64,000 bases of DNA, from the NCBI GenBank assembly GCA_012184525.1, contig WOFQ01000081.1, forward strand, positions 1-64,000. The letters are read 5' to 3'. The translations under genes and the position numbers were made by a program. The notes beneath the pieces are model-generated. The model saw only the letters and a list, made by a program, of their open reading frames with translations. It searched no databases and had not been told where the DNA came from. The stretch is from Xenoacremonium recifei (taxonomy: Eukaryota; Ascomycota; Sordariomycetes; Hypocreales; Nectriaceae). This document shows, piece by piece, positions 11,898 to 22,714 of the stretch (positions within the stretch are counted from its first letter, which is position 1; every line of letters starts with the position of its first letter).

Positions 11898-12172
11898 CCT
11901 TGGCTGGAATTGGGGGCATGCTACTGCATCTTATCTCTGTAGTCTAGTGACAGCGCCTTTTTAAGATAACTGGCTAGGTTGTTAAGATCTCGGCATACTT
12001 TTTAGGACATCAAATTCCACCTGGATATGATCCAAGTAGGTTTAACAGCAACAAAGATGGCCCATAAGTTTAATGGTTGAATTGGAGAAGGCGGAAAGTG
12101 TTCGGTTTTGCAGGTTCTGGGGGAGCTATACAGACTCCTAAATACAAAACATCGTCCTTCGGGCTTATTCAT

Positions 12173-13663
12173 CTAAACATTGTATAGGAAAGACCTTGGG
12201 AACCAATCGGGTGCAGCCCAAGAAGCATCATCCTTCCCATCCAGGTAATGTAGAAGTCTGTCCGTCATCACAGTCGAAGAGGCAAAACACCTGCCCATCC
12301 CCTCTCCATTGTGACCAACCGAAATAAATTCCCCAGGGCTGTCAACGGAATGTCGTCCGACCAGACTCATGCCACTCTGGGTGAACCCCTGGATACCGGT
12401 CCATCGATGCGTCACGTCACAACTCCAATCAATTTTCTGGAAGCTGCTGGGAAATGCGGTTTCGAGAAATTCGCCCATCACGCTCTGCCCTGCGGCCTGG
12501 CCATCTGCTCCATTTGGCAGCACGTCGCTATCGTCATAGTTTCCCACCATCTCGACTCCGGACCAGCCGTAGATGAACGGGCCGTTCGAAGGTCTCTGAA
12601 TGAGCCAGTGCCAGAATTCGTCGAAGCCGAGGCCACCACGTAGACCTGAAGCCGTAGAGCTGGCATCAGAGACGACAACATTAGGTTGAATGGCGATACA
12701 CTCTGCCTTGCAGCCGAGTACTCCTCCCAGGCCTCTGAGCGACGGAATCAAGTAACTGGCATATGCGTTTGTGGCGTGAACGACGGCGCGGGAGCGAATG
12801 CACCCTTTCTCCGTCTGAATAGAATATGCCACTCCTGCTGAGCCATCTGACTTGTCGACCGACCGCACAGGGTTATACGGATGGATGGTCAAGCTTGGCA
12901 TACGCTTCATTGAATCGCGCAGCAGAGCGGCCACAAACTTGCGTGGGTAAATAGTGCCAGACTTTTCGAGACAAGCAGCACCGTATTTGGCTTTCTCGGG
13001 AGAAATGTTGGAGGCCTGATTTCCATATTAGCACACAGGGCGTGAATTGAAGAGATTGTATCATACCTGATGCACTTCACCAGCCTCGACAAGGTGACCC
13101 TCGAATGATACACCTAGCTTCCGAGCGCAGTCCAGCTCAGCCAGATATGTCTGCCGCTCCTCTTCCGATGCAAAGACGACGCGTGTACCTGTTAGTTTGA
13201 GGTCGATTTCATCAGCTATACTAAGCTTGTTGATCGAGTCGAGCATGAGGTCGCGGTTGCGAACGCCAAGTTTTGACAGACGAATCGCCTCGTCCTCGCC
13301 AAGCGTCTCTACCAAAGCCCGCAGATCAGTTCCCTCAGCTCTGCAGACGTGGCCTCCATTTCGTCCGGTGGCCCCTGTGCATATTCCACGGGCTTCAACC
13401 ACAGCAACTTTCAGTTGAGGAGCTTTGTTAGCTAGATTGTATAGTGAGGCGGCTGCTGTAATGCCCGTGCCAATTATCACGACGTCGACCTCGTCAGGGA
13501 GCGTGGCGGCTCGACATCTCTCTTCAAAGTCAATGTCATACTGTTCAATCCAGTAGCTTTGACCCTCGGAGATCTCAGACGGGCACGGCGCTGGCTCAAA
13601 GTTATCCACGTTTCCGCTTTCCAGTTGGGTCATGTACTGTTCTCGATTCAACCAACTAGACAT
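12173..13663 (-). CDS. FAD-dependent oxidoreductase, DAO family (second paralogue)
   Basis: Two exons, 13663-13067 and 13015-12173, with a 51-nt intron at a codon boundary, encode 479 residues. The layout matches the enzyme at 7741: an N-terminal SYW motif, the dinucleotide fold GTGITA in VVIIGTGITAAAS, then CTGATGRNGGH where the other has CSGATGRNGGQ. The C-terminal part carries WTGIQGFTQSG and VGHNGEGMGRCFAS, the flavin-closing region of the family. The two proteins are clearly diverged, so they probably act on different intermediates or form an old duplication. The start at MSSWLNREQY is the first ATG and is followed at once by family-like sequence. It is divergent from the Zn2Cys6 regulator. 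Confidence 0.85.
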
Positions 13664-14257
13664 GGTGATAGACTTGGTAGTGACAGCAGCGGCGAATAGG
13701 GTCTGGATTGCGGTAGTAAAATAATTTGTGAGGACTGAACGATTAGAAGAGTGAACTTCTAAACATTAAACTGTATCAATGGGCATTTGCGATGTAGAAT
13801 TCTTCTTCGTAGACATAATAACATAAAATTAATCGATCTTTGAAAGCTGGTGGAAAGGCGCCAGCGGCGATCGCCGAGTTGGCTGACTTGGCGATTGCAT
13901 GATCCAGAGTCATTCCAGAGGCTAGAACTAGCCGTCGGTGGGTTTCTCGCTCAATACTACGTACCTTACGCAGTATTCGTGTTCTATCTCTTTTGGTCTT
14001 ACCGAGTATTCCGCAGAGTTCAAGATATTGAGTCAGCGGGGTCGGTGGCGCCAGTGGCCGGGACCCGCGAAGTCCGAGATCCGAAATGCACCCCACCCGA
14101 TAATACAATTGTAACCACATGAGTTCCTTGGCGCTCGGATCCCGCATTGTCCGAACCTCCGTCCGAGACCCATCCTGAACTGCGAAAGACGAGGTCAAGG
14201 GATCTTCTAGTTACGGCCTCAGCGTCCTCCATACTCAGCCTCGGCCGTCTCGAAACC
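13664..14257. promoter_or_regulatory. Divergent promoter, FAD oxidoreductase 2 / Zn2Cys6 regulator
   Basis: Intergenic region of 594 bp. It contains a perfect 12-bp palindrome CGGCGATCGCCG (CGG-N6-CCG) at 13865-13876, about 200 bp before the oxidoreductase start, and a cluster of TCCGA/TCGGA words at 14135-14168. Autoregulation by the neighbouring regulator is possible but is inference. Confidence 0.45.
13865..13876. promoter_or_regulatory. Palindrome CGGCGATCGCCG
   Basis: Perfect 12-bp palindrome with inverted CGG triplets, placed in the shared promoter of the second FAD oxidoreductase and the Zn2Cys6 regulator. Candidate regulator-binding site; no direct evidence. Confidence 0.3.
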
Positions 14258-16456
14258 ATGCCATCAGAATCCTCGTCAAAGCCAGTACGGGTCCCGCGCA
14301 GCTGTGACCGATGTTTTATTTTAGTACGTGCCGCAGAGATCCTACTAATCAGCACGCTCGGTGCCTCGTCCTGACACACACTCAGAAAACACAGTGTGAC
14401 TTAGCCGACGTGTGCGGCAGATGCAGGCGTCTTGGCCTGGACTGCACCAACGTAAGACCCATACGGCCCACAGGCAGACCCCGAAAGACAGATCGCTCTG
14501 ATGAAACTCTCGAACTAAGAGGTGTCGCCATCTTCATCAAGAAGATCCTGGACCAAGCCTCAGTCCAACATTTGAATCCACAACTCGCGGCCAGTCTTCT
14601 TGAAGGAATCATCTCCGCTGGCCAAAACCATGGCCTACACGTAGCGATGCTGTCGAGACCATCTTTCACCACTGATACGCCCCCTACTTGCCATATCCCT
14701 GCCGCCCTCTCAAGCTTGGACACTCCTCTTAGCGCAACTCTCCTTTGTTGTCTCCTGTCAATAGCTCTGGACCTTCGCCAGCAAGACCCGGAGATCTCGA
14801 GCCGACCAAGTGATGGGCTAGAAAGTGATGAGCTCCGGTCGATTGCATTAGCACGAATCCCCCAGATAACACTATCCTCATACGAACCCACAGTATCCGA
14901 TGCTTTGACTCTCCTCTTCTTCAGCCATACTTGGTGCTTCACGAATAAGCACATTGAATCGTCGGTACGGTGGTGTATGCTCGCGCGAGTTATAATTACC
15001 GATACAATCAAGAATCGACTGCCGCTCCCTTGCGCTCTTCGAGACTTGGAAGAGAGGTAAGCTTTAACCAAGTCGAGATGGTTTTGTCTAAACTTGGGGA
15101 ACTCGAACTAACTTCTTTGATGTCAGGGCTTCTTTTGGCCTATCACTTCAAGAAAGGTAACCTGCAACTGTGCCTCTTCATGCCACTTTCGATGAATCGA
15201 GACAGCCAACTAACATCTTTTAGCACCCTTAATCTGCTTCATTACGGTTATGTTCCATTTGCGTGCAAAATCCCGACTCGAGTCACGTCGAACACGTTCG
15301 AGAAATCGCCACCCGCGGTTGAAGTCAGCACTACCGAGTCCATCGCGGACCCAGAATCTTATTTAGCACTGTTTAGTTCATTGGCAATGTATATTCCATC
15401 CTTCCTACGTTATCCCAAATTGAGCCTACTTAAGTGGCGAAGCTCACACGTTGCAGAATTTCCCGTTGCGTCCTCCAAGAGCCGCATAGACACTCCCGTG
15501 CCTGGAGAGACTCGTACGATGACCTCGAAGCGTTCTATATCCTTTTCCCGCCCACCTTACTTAGGTTTGAAGACCTGAAATTTCTTTACCAAGCCGAAGC
15601 TATGATATGGATGCACGGTCTATTTATTACTCTGCGTTAGTCCATAGCCTCTTGTCTTGGACCGACAATTTTGCAAGCTAACACTCTTCGGAGATGTTGG
15701 GAGAGACTTACTGGACATAATATTAAAACCTGATGTGTTGGACAGCACTACTTTACGAAACGTTCTCGGGCATTCCTTGCTTCTAGGAGAGGTACGTATT
15801 GAATGGTTTGGTTTCGGGACAGCTTCATGTTGCAAAAGCTATTCCCAAGAACCCTCTCGTTCAACTATTATATAACGCTAAGGATTCGCAAATAGGTCCT
15901 GCCGTCAATAGAGCGTCTTGGTGATGAGTTCGAGTATCTCTCTCCTGCGCTGGCATTCTTCTTACTTGTCTCGTGTGCAATCCAGATCGCCACCCTTGGG
16001 ATGTACCTACCTGACCTAGGAGGCGATGAGCCAATGGCCGGCGTCGAACACAATAAGCCTCCACAGAGACTTGTCGCGTCAAGTTGGGTGCATCTTAAAA
16101 TACTGTCTGCGATCCAAACTCGATGCCAGAGGTTCGACTCGAGACTACTAATTGACATGCAGAGATTACTTGCATCTTGCTACAATTCTGTTGTGCTTGG
16201 ATATCGGCAGATGGAGCCTGTATCTGCAATGGGGTTGATGCTGCATCGATGGAAAGGCAGAGGAACCGGGATCGTACCGTTAGAACCCGCCACGGCGTTT
16301 GCTGAGTGGTCATTCACGCAGCTACCAGAAGAGGATATTCTCAGATATCTGATTAGGCATACCGAATTATCGCAGGTGATTGTTAACGAGGTTTGTTCGG
16401 CTGATAGCAGGATATGCGAAGAAGGATATTTTGACTTGTGCATAGTTATCCCCTAG
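14258..16456 (+). CDS. Zn2Cys6 (GAL4-type) transcription factor
   Basis: Nuclear DNA-binding regulator, the likely pathway-specific activator of the surrounding catabolic genes. I derive seven exons: 14258-14323, 14386-15056, 15127-15156, 15224-15388, 15457-15635, 15694-15791 and 15896-16456, giving 589 residues with every junction in frame. The first intron falls inside the zinc cluster; splicing rebuilds a perfect pattern with Cys at 16, 19, 26, 32, 35 and 42 (CDRC-x6-C-x5-CGRC-x6-C). A basic linker (RPTGRPRK) follows, then a fungal regulator middle-homology region. The 30-nt third exon and the 104-nt last intron are the least certain parts. The C-terminus converges on the gene at 16524 with only 67 bp between them. 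Confidence 0.75.
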
Positions 16457-16523
16457 ATCAACACTATACGCGTTGTTAATCATTGATATCAAGCTATGCG
16501 AACTACTTGGAGCTCTGGAATTA

Positions 16524-17864
16524 TCAGAAGAGTGGCAAACAAAGTCCCATTTCGCCCGCAATTGACTCCATGGATAAGTCTGAGTAATAGCGATTGCCCT
16601 CATCCAGCTCGGCCCGTCGCCATAGCTCCTGTAGTACTGCAATGAGATGCTTGAGATGTTGAATGCCAAATCTTTCAAACATGCCCTGCAGTAAAGAGGT
16701 AATCTCCGCCTGTAGCCCTCGCTGATTGCTGCACTCGTTGGCGGTGACTACAACTGGCCAAGTCATGATGTTCATGATCGTGATTTCTTGCTCGTCATAC
16801 AGATGTAGGAGAGTCCGGAGACTGAGAATCATCTCGGAAATAAACTTGGAGATAGTATTCACTTGAATGGAGGGCAAAAGATGCAAAATGTTTGATCCAA
16901 GACCTCTCCTCCACAAATATATCAGAGCCGCCTTACGCATAATCTCCCATGCGGCCACCAACGCAATTCTAACAGGTGTCGAAATTCTTGGCGGAATAAA
17001 AGGCTGCTGCCAGAGATCTAGAACTATCTCCAGGTAGGAAAAGAGTTGTTGTCTGGTAACTGGAGATTCGTCTTGATGCTGAGCTCGTGACAAAGCCTGA
17101 CCATCCTGCCTCTTGTGGTGGACACTGTCGCAAAGCCTGAGGATAACATCCTGGATCGAAAGGTCAATGTCATCGTACATATTGGGTTCCAGAAGTGCGG
17201 AAATTGCTGCTATTACTGTCACGAGGGACCTTGGATAGCCCAGCATCACCTCCGTAGGTGAGAGGTCGGCTCGTTGGGGTGCTTCAGGAGGCTCGATATT
17301 CCATTTAAGCCAAACGCCTCGACTTCTAGTTTTGCCAGAGCTACCCAGAGAAAAAGCCCCGATGTCGAGGTGGGCAGCAGTTTCCCTGGCGAGGCGAGAC
17401 ACATATGTGGTCTGAATGGTGTATTGATCCAGAGACTCGATTAGGGACACAATTCCGGCGATGTGTAAAGTCCAATCCGCAGCCTCATTTGGAAGGCTGC
17501 TGTTGGGAAATCCAGCCGTGATCAGAACCAAAACAGAGCTCAAGAGCTCCATAACATCGTCGCTACTCGCAGGTATAATATCAAGCTTAGAAATGTTGCT
17601 CCGTAATTCTGTCAAGGCAGACTGGTAACGCTCCAAGGCCGAGGAAGAGAGCACAGCATGTTGTATCTGATTGTCGGTTCCTCCTGCAGTCGATGATGCT
17701 TGAAGTGCTGCAGGAGTTGCAGATGACGTTAACCAGGGCCGCAGAGTACCAGCCAGCGCAAGCATTGCCGCCCGTACGCTGGGATGTTTCTGCGCAATGG
17801 TGCAGAGCCCACTTAGAAAAGGCAGGCCAGATTCATTGATAGCCGTGAATCTCCGCCTGGTCAT
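16524..17864 (-). CDS. Fungal regulator-type protein (Fungal_trans_2-like), N-terminus uncertain
   Basis: Long uninterrupted frame of 446 residues rich in amphipathic helices. The phrase KHPSVRAAMLALAG and the later arrangement match the regulatory domain found C-terminal to zinc clusters in many fungal transcription factors. No zinc cluster can be read in or just upstream of it. A candidate donor (GTACGT) lies near 17925 and an acceptor (GACCAG) near 17857, so one more 5' exon may exist, but I could not join it to a convincing coding sequence. The gene may therefore encode a regulator lacking its own DNA-binding domain. It is divergent from the aminotransferase. Confidence 0.6.
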   Translation of the reverse strand: MTRRRFTAINESGLPFLSGLCTIAQKHPSVRAAMLALAGTLRPWLTSSATPAALQASSTAGGTDNQIQHAVLSSSALERYQSALTELRSNISKLDIIPASSDDVMELLSSVLVLITAGFPNSSLPNEAADWTLHIAGIVSLIESLDQYTIQTTYVSRLARETAAHLDIGAFSLGSSGKTRSRGVWLKWNIEPPEAPQRADLSPTEVMLGYPRSLVTVIAAISALLEPNMYDDIDLSIQDVILRLCDSVHHKRQDGQALSRAQHQDESPVTRQQLFSYLEIVLDLWQQPFIPPRISTPVRIALVAAWEIMRKAALIYLWRRGLGSNILHLLPSIQVNTISKFISEMILSLRTLLHLYDEQEITIMNIMTWPVVVTANECSNQRGLQAEITSLLQGMFERFGIQHLKHLIAVLQELWRRAELDEGNRYYSDLSMESIAGEMGLCLPLF

Positions 17865-18263
17865 ACGAATGACTAGCTTGGTAAGCGTCTATGAGTGCAG
17901 AACAAGGACCGACTGCGAATACGTACGCAAGCGAATGTCTTGATTTTCTCGGCCGGAAAGGCGGAGACCACTGCGATGAAGCAGAGAATCACTCGTTGGA
18001 TGCCCTTCGGTTGCCATGAGTGGTCCGAACTTCGAACTTCTGAAATTCAAGTCAGAAGAGTGGATGTGGGAGAAACGCTTAGGGTCCATGTCACGTCTCA
18101 AAACCTCCCGACGGCGGGTTCTCAAAATTTATAGTGACGCGCGGCGACCGCGGAATCCGGATTAGGCGTAGCTTTTCCACGCAACTCACTTAGGTACTTA
18201 TAGGATGGCGCTAGAATTGCATCAATACAATCAGTTTCGAAACTCATATGACCAAATCACAAA
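17865..18263. promoter_or_regulatory. Divergent promoter, regulator-type protein / aminotransferase
   Basis: About 400 bp. Two CGG-N3-CCG sites abut at 18142-18159. A TATA-like word (cactataaatttt, minus strand) lies near 18125-18137. An unplaced 5' exon of the minus-strand gene may overlap this stretch. Confidence 0.45.
18142..18159. promoter_or_regulatory. Tandem CGG-N3-CCG sites (CGGCGACCG, CGGAATCCG)
   Basis: Two nine-base inverted CGG pairs sit back to back, about 105-120 bp before the aminotransferase start. The second is identical to the motif at 7544-7552. Candidate binding sites for a Zn2Cys6 regulator. Confidence 0.4.
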
Positions 18264-20029
18264 ATGCCGCCAAATATTGCCGTTTTTCAGAATGTTTCAA
18301 GCATTGAACCCCAAATTTATGATGGACCAGGAACCTACTCAGATCTTGCAGGCACAGAGTAAGTGTACCCAAAAGCCTCCTTTGCCACTACACGGCGGCT
18401 CTCACACTAACTCAAATGCAGATCCGGACAGAACCCACTCGTCACGGGTGTCTGGGATATTCTTGACTTTGATGAACCGACTCCTGCCGCTATTGCGATA
18501 ACGGACGAAGCGAAATACGTCGTGAAAGGTTCGTGGTAGAAGAGACTTTGGCACCGTTGACCCATCTGAGCTTGGAATACTAAAGTGCTTGTAACAATAC
18601 AGGTGAAGCCGTCATTAAAAATGAATGGACCGGAGAAACGCACGAGTTGAAGCCAGGGTCTCTTCTATGGATCCCAACCGGGGCGAAAATGTCTATTATA
18701 TCGTCGCGAGGATGTAGAACTATCTATGTTGAAGCAAGACAGATGGAACACCCAGCTGGAGAGAAAGACTCCGGTTCCGTCGCCAAATTGCAAGAGGGAC
18801 TGGACAAGCTCGTGGCCGAGTTTATTGAGAAGAACCCATCCTCTCAAAGAGCTATCCAGAGAGCTTGCAATGGTCTCCCCGGCGGCACGACTCGAGCAGT
18901 TCTTCAATCGGAGCCGTTCCCCCTCGTGGTTACATCTGGCAAAGGATCAACATTAACATCCATTGATGGTATTGTGTATATAGATTTTGTTTCTGACTTT
19001 ACTGCCGGCCTTCTTGGACACTCACACCCCGATATACAACAAGCCGTTCAACAGGCTGCGCAAACTGGCTTCAGTTTGGGAGCCACCACACAGTTCGAGG
19101 CAGAGCTGAGTGAATCCATCAAGGAGAGGTTCCCAAGTATTGATCTCGTACGATACTGCAATTCCGGTACAGAAGCAAACATGTACGCCATAGGCACGGC
19201 TTTAGCCTATACGAACCGAACCAGGGTTCTCGTCTTCGATCACGCCTATCATGGGGGAACTTTGAGCTTTGGAGCGGTCCCCAACGAGCTCAACGCTCCA
19301 TATAACTTTATCGTGGGCACATACAACAACATCGAAGAGACTCGCGCCATGCTTGATTTTGATATCGGTGCCATTATCATAGAGCCCATGCAATCTGCAG
19401 GTGGAATGCGACCTGCTTCAACAGACTTCCTACGCTTTCTACGAGAAGCCGCGACAACCATAGGAGCTGTTCTCATATTTGATGAGGTAGTTACATCTCG
19501 GCTCGACTACCGTGGGCTTCAAGGTGCTTCGGGAATCACGCCTGATATGACAACACTTGGGAAATACCTCGGCGGAGGGCTACCCTTTGGGGCCTTTGGT
19601 GGTAAGAAGGACATCATGGCTCAGTACGACCCGAACTCTGGCGCCGCGAAGAAGCTTTTCCACTCTGGAACCTTCAACAACAACATCTTCACCATGAAAG
19701 CTGCGGTAGCTGCGTCAAAGGTCGTCACCAAGGAGGCCATTGATCGCATCAATATGCTTGGCGACAAAGTTCGAAAAGGCATTGCCGACATCGCTGTGGA
19801 CGCTGGCAGGGCTGGTGAGATTATCGGTCTAGGTGTCGGTAGTTGCGTGGGTTTTCATTTTGTCGGCGACACAGGAGACGTGATGCGAGAGCTGTTTTTC
19901 TTTCATTGTCTCAGTAGGGGCTTATGGATTGGGCGTCGCGGGTTTTTGGCTTTGAACTTTGCACACGATGACGACGATGTCGCGAGGTTCTTGTCAACGT
20001 TTAAGGAGTACCTCTCGCTGTATAAATAA
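18264..20029 (+). CDS. Cupin-class III aminotransferase fusion (GSA-aminomutase-like)
   Basis: PLP enzyme with an extra N-terminal domain. Three exons, 18264-18358, 18422-18528 and 18603-20029, encode 542 residues; introns are 63 and 74 nt. Residues of about 30-125 form a small cupin of the EutQ/DUF861 kind, ending in HELKPGSLLWIPTGAKM, where the usual pattern is a proline-glycine turn and 'FIPxG'. Residues of about 150-540 are a class III aminotransferase closest in style to glutamate-1-semialdehyde aminomutase: RYCNSGTEANMYA binds the PLP phosphate, LIFDEVVTSR carries the pyridine-nitrogen Asp, and the Schiff-base Lys is at about 388 in TTLGKYLGGG. The enzyme probably transaminates a product of the oxidoreductases; the cupin may bind a ligand. 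Role is inference, the domain order is seen. Confidence 0.8.
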
Positions 20030-20574
20030 TTTTTGTATCCGGCCCTTAGAGTTAAGTTTCTATAATACAGTGCTGCCTGCGCAGGTAGGCTCTGTGATTG
20101 ATGATATATTATTGCTCTTGGTCCAGACATTTTAGTCGCTTCACAGAATTATGAACACTTAAATGATGATGAAGGGTGGATGAAGGTATGCTATTTAATC
20201 GCAGGAGTATGACTGTAGCGACTCACTCTAATAGTTCAAACCACTACAGACGAGTCAGAGAGACGTTTTGTCTGAGATAGGTTCAAATGGCTTCATAAAT
20301 TCCCAATGTCATAATAACCCTCGCCGCCTTGAACTACTTCGAGTTATTATTTCTAACCCGAGCAACTTCTTGCAAGCAAACATGATGCCGCGAATCTGTA
20401 TCCCGACTTACTCGCTCTCGCTACGTCCAATCATATTCACCTACATGATCGTACATTGTGTCTTTAGGTATTTCTACGTTTAAAACCACCGTTCATCTGT
20501 GTGCCTTTGTCTGAAGTTCATTAATGCAAGCCAAGACCACTGTGATGTATTCCCCCTCCAGAAACTATAGCGAC
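20030..20574. other. Intergenic, nothing recognised
   Basis: Holds the aminotransferase 3' region. A 71-codon plus-strand frame (20268-20483) has no family resemblance. The D-amino-acid oxidase pseudogene begins (3' end) at 20575. Confidence 0.45.
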
Positions 20575-21725
20575 CTACAGCCTAGACAGATCTCCTGCTC
20601 GAGACTCTAAACTTGTGTAAATGTCATTTACAAGATTGCAGACTTCTCTCCCCAAGCCCCAGCCAAAGATATATTCTCCCCCTTGAGCGCCATAAGCATG
20701 GATAATTCTGTAGTACCTCAGCTTCGATACGCACACCACGGTCCCTCTACGGCCTAATTCCTATAATGTCACGACCTATCTGAAAGGTGCTGGGCTTGCT
20801 TGATGGAAGGCTTTCTGGCAGATTCCGATGTATTCTTCAAAGAATCTGACAGTAGATTAGTTTCTATCCTACACCATGAAGCTCTCGTCAAAGAACACAT
20901 CACTCACATCATGTCGTAAGTTTTCATCGACTTGCAACGTAGTGTCGTTTTGTTGCTTGATTCCGCCGAGAATAATTGCTCGGTCAGGCCGCCCGAGTGC
21001 ACAAGTGTAATCTTTGCCACGTCAAATCCAAATTTTGTTGAAGGGGGACTTTACGAGTAGGGTCTGGCCCCTGACCTTTTCCATAGAGTCGTCCGCTACG
21101 TTCTCAAGGTATCTGGCGCCGACACCGGTCGCTTTGATCAGGATCTCGTGGCCCATGCCTCTCAAATCGGCGAGCGAGTTGACATTCAGGCTTAGGAATT
21201 TGACGCCTGACCGCTCGAGCTTTTTTCTTAGCCAGGCAAGATATACCGGGGGTGTCAAAATTATCGGTTTGTAGAACATTCTAAAATTTGGCCCTTCCAG
21301 GAGCTCATCTTCGGACATGACGCGAAAATTCGGGGGCTTATTGCGGTACCAAACCTAGTCTAACGTGGCGTCGTCAATCAGGTCCTGCATCTTGATTTGC
21401 CTCACACTGGACTCGGGATACCTCAACGCTTGTTTCCACCAGAGCAAGAATCAGTCAAGCTGAACCATTTGCTCTTTCTCGGTAGAATCCACCATACCCA
21501 TAAAGACTGCACCGACCCAGGGACTCGCCCATTCAGTAGACTCTGGGTCACTGGGGAGGTCGCGAGTAACCACTATGATGTAATGGGTCGACAGTTAGCT
21601 GGTGAAAGCCAAACCAGTGATTCCGTAAGGACTATAAGCACTAGCTAGGTCATTATGACCACGAATACTAACATACCCAGCTTCCAAAATTGTGAGTCTG
21701 GCCACGGCAGCAAACTGCTCGTTCG
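20575..21725 (-). pseudogene. D-amino-acid oxidase pseudogene
   Basis: Relic of a flavoenzyme that would oxidise D-amino acids to keto acids. Family landmarks can be followed in order on the minus strand: TRDLPSDPESTEWASPW near 21560-21500, LTPPVYLAWLRKKLE near 21250, ATGVGARYL near 21115, KVRGQTLLVKSP near 21060, LGGIKQQND near 20965, DIIGIRP near 20770, and HAYGAQGGEYIFGWGLG near 20680. The frame is broken by at least four nonsense codons (TAA after AFTS, TGA after VQLD, TAG before VWYR, TGA before RGKDY) and by small shifts near the 3' end. An intron near the FAD motif has lost its AG acceptor. CAA/CAG/CGA-to-stop changes fit C-to-T decay. It adjoins a cluster with two other DAO-family enzymes. 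Confidence 0.8.
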
Positions 21726-22714
21726 GTCTTCCGAGAAATGAAGATAGAGGCTTATTAGGAGAGTCTAAATTCCACAACTGGAGAGAATGACCCTAAAAAA
21801 CAGAAGCATCTTGCTACCTGGCCTCGCGCATACTTAACATATAGCACCGATGTGCCTCAGATTCACTTGCCTCTTCTCGTCTCCAGATGGCCTTCATGGG
21901 GATCCACATGAGATAGCCAATTCCTAGAGGGTGTGTTTATCTCGTCTCAAACCATTCACATTTGGTAGGACCATTAGCCACGCAAGCCGTCATTTCCTTG
22001 ATCTTATCTCGCCTCAAAACAACCTGAAGTGGTTAGGTTTGGATCCCGCCCAGTCCTATGGTAGGATTGATCTTCTCGCTGTCTTGTTGTTTCCTACACT
22101 CACTTGCTATGGCTTGAATCGGATTCATCCCGGCCTCCTCGCACGGCCCCCTTGCTCTACAGCCCCCTTGCTCTACACAGCAACTACAGCCACGATGAGA
22201 TAAAAGCGGCATTAGACTAATCCATTGGCTGCGATATATGATTTCTTGACCGTCTCGTAGCCTGCAAGGAGAGAAAGTACTATGAGTTTATTTGTGAATT
22301 ATTGATAGGCTTGATGGAACAAACAACAGCTGTAGCCTATAAGGCCCTAAAGTTCCTAATGGGTCCCTTTACTTCAACTTATATAGATAGAGCTATTAGG
22401 TTGACCCTTATGAAAGCTAGAGCTATAGATGCTATTTCGATCTCAAAGATATCGCCACAAGACCGCTAGGGATTGCTCAAAAAGTCGACCGGAAGTACCC
22501 TAGTCTATCTAAGGTTTACATCATCAACTTTAAGTTCTCCGGGAGTCTCACTGGTCATAATAAAGTAATATTCAGGGCTAATAATAAGATCCTAGTGATT
22601 TCAGACCCCTCTCTAGACTTTAGAAGTTATTATTAGTCACATATTACTCCGCCACACCTCCTGCCCATTGATAGAACACACTAGCACTAGTGTGTGTCTA
22701 TGAACCAGTAGCCC
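21726..22714. other. Degenerate intergenic DNA
   Basis: No gene can be supported. A plus-strand stretch at about 22270-22620 reads protein-like in pieces in two frames (for example VDRKYPSLSKVYIINFKF, then KILVISDPSLD), loosely like the start of a cytochrome P450. The resemblance is too weak for a call. Confidence 0.3.

Noticed and set aside
13776..14198. Minus-strand 140-codon frame in the divergent promoter
   Set aside because: It lies in the promoter between two well-supported divergent genes and shows no family features.
14382..15071. 229-codon minus-strand frame
   Set aside because: It is the complement of the second exon of the Zn2Cys6 regulator, which carries the real motifs.
22270..22620. 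Possible cytochrome P450 N-terminal fragment
   Set aside because: Only loose similarity in two short pieces in different frames; no heme-binding motif in the window.
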